Of a stretch of DNA of 64,000 nt, positions 60,601-64,000 are shown piece after piece. The stretch's first letter is position 1; every line of letters starts with the position of its first letter. The stretch comes from Undaria pinnatifida (Eukaryota > Sar > Phaeophyceae > Laminariales > Alariaceae). The position numbers and the translations under genes are program-made. Location: assembly GCA_012845835.1 (NCBI GenBank), contig JABAKD010000025.1, positions 9,243,779-9,307,778 on the forward strand. The letters are read 5' to 3'. Under the pieces are notes generated by a model that saw only the letters and a program-made list of their open reading frames with translations, did not search any database and was not told the DNA's origin.

Positions 60601-63600
60601 AAAAAAATAGTGTTCAGAAATGGCATGCCAACGTCGCCGGGTCAGTTGTAACTTATAATCAAGGCTTTTCATGGGGGAGGACGTTTTCCAAATCTCGCTA
60701 GCTAAGTTCGGCCTGGTCAAGAGGTGTTCGAAATCTCCGGGATCGGGTCGGGTCGGGTCAGGTCAGGTCATGAGGTTTTCAGATCTCATGGGTCGGGCCG
60801 GGTCACCCTGCCCCGATCCAACCCGCGAAAAGCCTTGGCTCCATGAAATCTCACGGGTTGGGCCGAGTCGGGTCAGGAGGCTTCAGAACTCATGGGTCAG
60901 GCCGGGTCACCCCGCCCCGATCCGACTCGCGCGTTAGGTCAGGAAGTATTTAAATTTTCGCTGGTCGAGTTGGATCGGTTCTGGAGGTCAAAATTCCCAG
61001 GTCGGGTCGGGTCGGGTCGGGTCAAGTGGTTTCTAAATATCACGGAACGCATCGGGTCGGACCACCCTGACCCGGCCCGATCCGTGGAACAACCCTGGTT
61101 ATAACTCGCTAGGTCAACACTTTTCACCCCTATCGTGGAACGGCTCTCCCGAATCTAAGGGCGCACAACCCACCCTAGCTTCTGCCTGGGCCAGCCTTTC
61201 CGTCAAGGAGGCGTTTTCCACATGCTCTCGACCTACGTCAGCCCTCAGTCTCAAAACTTGCTCCTGCAGCCGAAGTTTGTCCTCTGGAGGATCGGAGGGG
61301 GGGGGGGGCGTGAAGGAGGAGCAAGCGGACAACCGTGTGGACAACGCAGAGGCGTGTTTCGAGGGGCAGACACGCGGGAAGCGGGGAAGGTTATGAGCGA
61401 GAGAGGTTGTAAAGTACGATCAGTTTATCGGGTGTTTTCCGTCGTGATTTGTAAAATTAATTCATGGTATCTCAAGACGTTGATTCCTTTCTGCCGTTGA
61501 GGGTAGATGGTGTCACGGGCGAGTGGGACTCGCGTTTGAAGCACATTGCGGCTAACGCTTTTCCGTGGGTAAAATTGTAGGTCGGGGAGCACGGTGGCCT
61601 GTCTGTGTACCTGTCTGCGGGTCTTTCTCTCCGTCTCCCTTTCTTGCCACCCCTCCCTCTCTCTCGCTTTGGCCCCACCCCTCCTTCTCTCGGTTTCTCT
61701 TTCTCTGTTTCTTCTTTTTACTTATCGTTCTGCCGTCCTCCCCGTCTCCTCCTCCCCCCCAATATCTCTCTCTCCGCCCCTACCCTGGTATTCTCACCTT
61801 CTGTCCTAGTGGCCTTGGCCGCGATGGCTTTTTTCTCCTTGGCGAGGCGTGATTTTGCTTCGTGCGAAGCCTTTAGCCTTTTCTCCAGAGACTCCAACTG
61901 CACAGGGTCAAGACAACAAACGGGGAAAAACGAGGCAGAGCGTGAGAAAGACATCGGCCGGGGGGCGCGAATGGCCATTGACCCTGAACAGTACTCTCAT
62001 GATTTAGATAAGCCACCCCAATTACGATAAGACAGTTGTCTGGCATAAAGGATACCGAAAATAAGGCCAGATCACAGCTAGTACGCCTCTACATAATGGA
62101 TACCGCGGATAAGGCTAGATCGCACCTGGCACGCCTCCGCTTCTTCTCCTTCGGGTGGAGAAATAAACAAGAGCACACAGCACGGGTACAAGGTTCCCAT
62201 TTTGCGATGTAGTTACCTTGAATAGTCTCGAGGGTGGACATTGCAAGTTGAAAAGGGTGACAGAACTGTAGAACCCGAAGTGAAAACAATTAGCTACATG
62301 GCAAGTAACCCGGCAAACAACACCGACCAGCTTTGTTTACGAGGGTTCACATTCTGGACGCTATACGATCACCAAAAACAACAGCTGATAGAAACTGAAG
62401 TGCTTCATCTTGGAGTTAGGAAGCGTGCAAGTGCAACCGTTCATATTGGGCACTGCACACAGCACATGGTTCGATCAACGGCGAACCAATCACCAAGCAT
62501 CCAAGCAGCCGAAGGAGCGCGCCCAGCCCTAATCAGGCACCAAACGTGCGTGTATCTTATTCGTGTGTGTACTTTATTCATGGTTGTACCTTATCCGTGC
62601 GTGTACCTTGTTCGTTCCTGTACCTTATCTGTGCGTGTACCTTATTCGTACGCGTACCTTATCCTTAGCACGGCCGTCTTATTCTCCTGGTCGGCGATCT
62701 CGAGGTCCGACACGTGCAAGGGCAGGGTCAAGACGGTGCCGCTTCCGACGATAAACCGGCGCCAAACTTACGCGCACCTTATACGGCCCCGTTTCTCATC
62801 CGCAATCGTCGTCGGCCGTCTTATGTATACCTGCCCTTACGTTATTGTCCGGTTTGTCCGACTCTAACGGACACCCAAGCGGCACTAACTACGCATAGAA
62901 AAAACTTAGCTAGGGAACTGTCCAGGACAGTTCAATGGTTCCAAAAACAAATCTTAAGTCACTATTAGTGTGAGGCGGCAAACCGTGGTCCACTCTTCGG
63001 AGATCGTGGTGCACAGGTCGGAACAGTTAGAAAACAATCGAAAGCGGCGCATCCGCGTTTCTCGCCCTTTCTCGCCCGTTTCTGGCCGATTTTGGGTCCG
63101 GAGTGGGGTCAAGGCTAGGGTTAGGATTGGAGTTAGGGTTAGGGTCAGGGTTAGGGTTACGGGTTGGGTTGGGTGTACGCCCGTGCCTTGATCCCGTCAT
63201 TGGTGGTGGTTCGTGCCACAAACTACCGTGGCAATCAACAACCCGACCCAAGGAATATCTATCCTACAAAGGTTCTAGGGGCCCTTCCTGGCCGGCGCGT
63301 ACCATATCCAGGCCGGTACCTTCTTGTAGGTTTCATCGCCCGGCGCTACACGGGCCTCAAACTTTCGGGGCGTACCTTATGCGAGCTCATACCTTTTCAC
63401 TTCCGTCGTGCGACTTTAAACGGATACCACATGCGCGCCTATCTTGTTTATTCGCACCATCCGACGCTAAACAGACGCTAGATGGATCTGTACATTACTC
63501 GGTCGGATCGTCCGAGCTCAAACTGACTCCGAAACGGGCGTGTACCTTGTTCGTTGCGCGTACCTTATTCGTTCGCATCGCCGTTTTCTTCTCCTGGTTG

Positions 63601-63697
63601 GCCATCTCAATCCGGCCCCACTGAAGGGATTGCTGCAGCAGTCGATCGACGGCAGAGCGCATTCCTTCCAATAGATTTCTCATAGCCGCCTCTTGCA
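52117..63697 (-). CDS. Coiled-coil protein with long disordered C-terminus (5' end beyond the window)
   Basis: Function unknown. Exons in transcription order: 63697-63564, 61897-61798, 61283-61174, 59430-59347, 58005-57881, 53539-52117 (stop TGA 52119-52117). The phases match at all five junctions and give about 657 residues. Residues 1-~205 form a nearly continuous charged coiled coil ('LESLEKRLKASHEAKSRLAK', 'LRLQEQVLRLRADVGREH', 'LTDQTEDLEALQESYVSL', 'WNDFQDEHDELLEQLERSR'). The last exon then encodes Ser/Arg/Gly-rich sequence: a 12-residue repeat (RP(I/T/M/A)SGR-GDA, DNA 53170-53330), Ser/Arg stretches, poly-Gly, and an acidic 'GYYEDDFDEFLEEESEGE'. Acidic DDF motifs plus coiled coil are common in centrosomal and ciliary scaffolds, but this is only suggestive. 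The first listed exon's acceptor could be 6 bp downstream (63691). The upstream exons and start codon are outside the window. Confidence 0.78.
53690..54205 (+). mobile_element. Family R dispersed element, full copy 3
   Basis: It is preceded by a (TA)n run, starts at TTTGGCCTCGGTTGGCACCG and ends near ACCATGCACAAACTGAGCAC. It is collinear with copies 1 and 2 and lies in the last intron of the coiled-coil gene, antisense to it. Confidence 0.85.
54545..54740. repeat. 'GACCGCCTTATA' family copy 3
   Basis: It starts at a C tract and contains CAGAGCAACATGAATGCCTT, 'CACCCCGGGTTTTGAGTGC', 'GCGATTTTGACCGCCTTATA' and 'CGGGATACCGCCTTATATAG', ending in GGGGGATCCCTACTGCA. Confidence 0.85.
55305..55440. 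repeat. 63-bp tandem duplication carrying a GATAGCCCC/GGGGCTATC hairpin
   Basis: GAGGTAGATAGCCCCG(C/T)AGAA, then CAAGGGAGCGGGGCTATC and 'AGAGTCCGGGTTGGCC', occur twice in tandem. The hairpin arms equal the terminal repeat of family M, so these may be end-to-end remnants of such an element. Confidence 0.85.
55670..55870. repeat. AGAGGTACAGTACCTCT palindrome repeats
   Basis: The perfect palindrome AGAGGTACAGTACCTCT, or close variants, occurs at about 55680, 55728, 55768 and 55843. The units are separated by TTTTCCC(C/T)GTCG-GGTTGAG-CAAAAA spacers (~45 bp). Confidence 0.85.
56200..56660. repeat. Family G copy 5 with ~300-bp (GGATC)n expansion
   Basis: It begins with AACCAGGGCATTTTACGGGTC. A long, almost pure GGATC pentamer array (56235-56535) follows, with rare GGACC, GGGTC and GAATC variants. 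It ends with family G spacers (TGATTGTTAAAAAGAGACCC, CGCGAGTTTTTAAAAAGAG). The pentamer is GGATC here rather than GGGTC. Confidence 0.9.
57450..57836. repeat. (ATC)n trinucleotide array
   Basis: About 380 bp of ATC/GTC/ACC triplets in the last intron of the coiled-coil gene, producing artefactual poly-Asp and poly-Met open frames. Confidence 0.97.
58733..59283. mobile_element. Cluster of three family M elements
   Basis: A partial copy starts at GATTCTACGATAGCCCCCC (58735) and runs to about 58840. A full copy follows from CTTACTACGGTAGCCCCC (58881) to GGGGGGGCTATCGTAGAATC (about 59133), with the conserved middle and GTCGAGCAGCCATGATTGAT. A third begins at the same right terminus and runs to GGGGGGGCTACCGTAGTAAG (about 59276). 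The second and third share one terminal repeat. The cluster lies in introns of the coiled-coil gene. Confidence 0.75.
59636..59705 (-). repeat. 'CTGTGAG...TTTGCAAG' dispersed repeat, copy 5 (inverted)
   Basis: CGGAGTATCACACACAACTT, 'GCAAAGATGAGTTTCGACA' and 'TCGATCTCACAGCTGGAGTG' form the reverse complement of the 12-kb copies. Confidence 0.8.
60010..60105. repeat. 'GACCGCCTTATA' family copy 4, diverged
   Basis: CAATTTCCCAGCTGTGGAAA, 'GCGATTTTTGACTGCCTTGT' and 'AGAGGGATACCGCCTTTGC' followed by CTCAGACCAC, the family order. Confidence 0.6.
60299..60605 (+). mobile_element. tRNA-derived SINE, copy 2
   Basis: An A-box-like TGGCGTATCAGG (60311-60322) and a B box AGTTCGAATCC (60356-60366) are about 33 nt apart. 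The body ends in TGTGCGAATAAAAAAAG. It is collinear with the inverted copy at 2320-2630 over its whole length. The element lies in the coiled-coil gene intron, antisense to it. Confidence 0.78.
60685..61105. repeat. Family G, copy 6 (the most modular)
   Basis: At least five GGGTC blocks alternate with AGG-GTTTTC-GAAATCTC-type spacers. Inverted segments (ACCCTGCCCCGATCC, CGCGAAAAGCCTTGG) mark internal boundaries. It ends with GATCCGTGGAACAACCCTGG. Confidence 0.85.
62658..62705 (-). pseudogene. Decayed copy of the 63697-63564 exon end in the following intron
   Basis: On the minus strand, GAGATCGCCGACCAGGAGAA, TAAGACGGCCG, 'ATAAG' and the donor GTACGCGTACGAATAAGG match the exon end (GAGATGGCCAACCAGGAGAA, GAAAACGGCG, 'AATAAG', GTACGCGCAACGAACAAGG). 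One base is missing relative to the exon, so splicing it in would shift the frame. Confidence 0.65.
63105..63165. repeat. Interstitial telomere-like (TTAGGG)n repeat
   Basis: A degenerate run of GTTAGGGTTAGGG, GTCAGGGTTAGGG and GATTGGAGTTAGGG units inside an intron. It is too short and too degenerate to be a chromosome end. Confidence 0.85.
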
Positions 63698-64000
63698 CTT
63701 TACGTTAAAAGTAGAGAATAAAACACGAGTAACCAAAAAACAAAAAAGCGGGGCCAAAAAAATACAATTGCGATGCCAATTATCACGGGTTATCATATCG
63801 TCCGCTTTCGACGGCGGAACATAAATGAACGTCTTGCATCCGTATGAATAAACATATTTTTTGTGGCGGGTGTTTTTCCATGCTGGAGGAAGGTGACACC
63901 CTAAACTTTGAATCTGGGTGTCATTCCTAGATCTGACGGGTGAATGTCCGAAGGACGGGCTAGCACAGAGAGAGAGAGAGAAACAAAGTGGGAGAGATTA

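Larger units (their letters stand above)
62530..63600. repeat. Degenerate minisatellite (GTACCTTAT / CGACGCTAAAC words) in the first visible intron
   Basis: GTGTACCTT(A/G)TTCGT words recur every ~16-18 bp at 62550-62670. Larger degenerate units with CGTACCTTAT, 'CATC-CCGACGCTAAAC' and 'GGACGC' recur every ~60-70 bp over 62750-62880 and 63290-63600. The GTACGC splice donor of the 63697-63564 exon lies inside one such unit. Confidence 0.6.

Noticed and set aside
62220-62270. Possible exon ('LAMSTLETIQ' followed by GGTAAC) between coiled-coil exons
   Set aside because: Its phase does not match the exon at 61897 and no convincing acceptor precedes it.

Overview
The window is nuclear DNA of a photosynthetic stramenopile (heterokont), most likely a brown alga. 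The evidence is a fucoxanthin-chlorophyll a/c antenna gene with a typical bipartite plastid-targeting leader, an axonemal dynein assembly gene (so the organism has motile flagella at some stage), small exons (60-230 bp) separated by introns of about 0.2-9 kb with GT-AG borders, and a very high load of microsatellites and short non-autonomous mobile elements. No prokaryotic gene, rRNA gene, functional tRNA gene or CRISPR array was seen. The organism is inferred from gene content only.

Layout. 1-11.4 kb: gene-poor and repeat-rich, with one coding-like exon near 1.9-2.0 kb, a tRNA-derived SINE, tandem arrays and nested inverted-repeat elements. 11.46-28.05 kb (+), possibly to 30.36 kb: a 13-exon gene for the DNAAF1/LRRC50/ODA7 family, with LRRs, an LRR cap, coiled coil, low-complexity regions and an unexpected Myb/SANT-like C-terminus. 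30.4-37 kb: intergenic, with a local segmental duplication and an approximately 780-bp hexanucleotide array. 37.08-48.37 kb (-): a four-exon FCP/LHCF light-harvesting gene of 219 codons whose signal-peptide exon is split from the rest by an 8.7-kb intron. 48.4-52.1 kb: intergenic. 52.12-63.70 kb and beyond the right edge (-): a coiled-coil protein gene with a long disordered C-terminal exon; its 5' end is outside the window.

All exon models were built by hand from reading frame, GT/AG borders and phase. Every junction inside the three main models is phase-consistent. Two of the genes serve different compartments (flagellum assembly in the cytoplasm; antenna in the plastid thylakoid) and nothing suggests co-regulation.

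The most striking non-gene signal is that all three genes carry decayed partial copies of their own exons in an adjacent intron ('exon echoes'). The window also holds several dispersed repeat families that can be defined from the sequence: a C-tract-ended TIR element family, a modular GGGTC-pentamer inverted-repeat family, a roughly 520-bp family with three near-complete copies, a tRNA-derived SINE, and a recurrent palindrome centred on CTCGCGCGAG.
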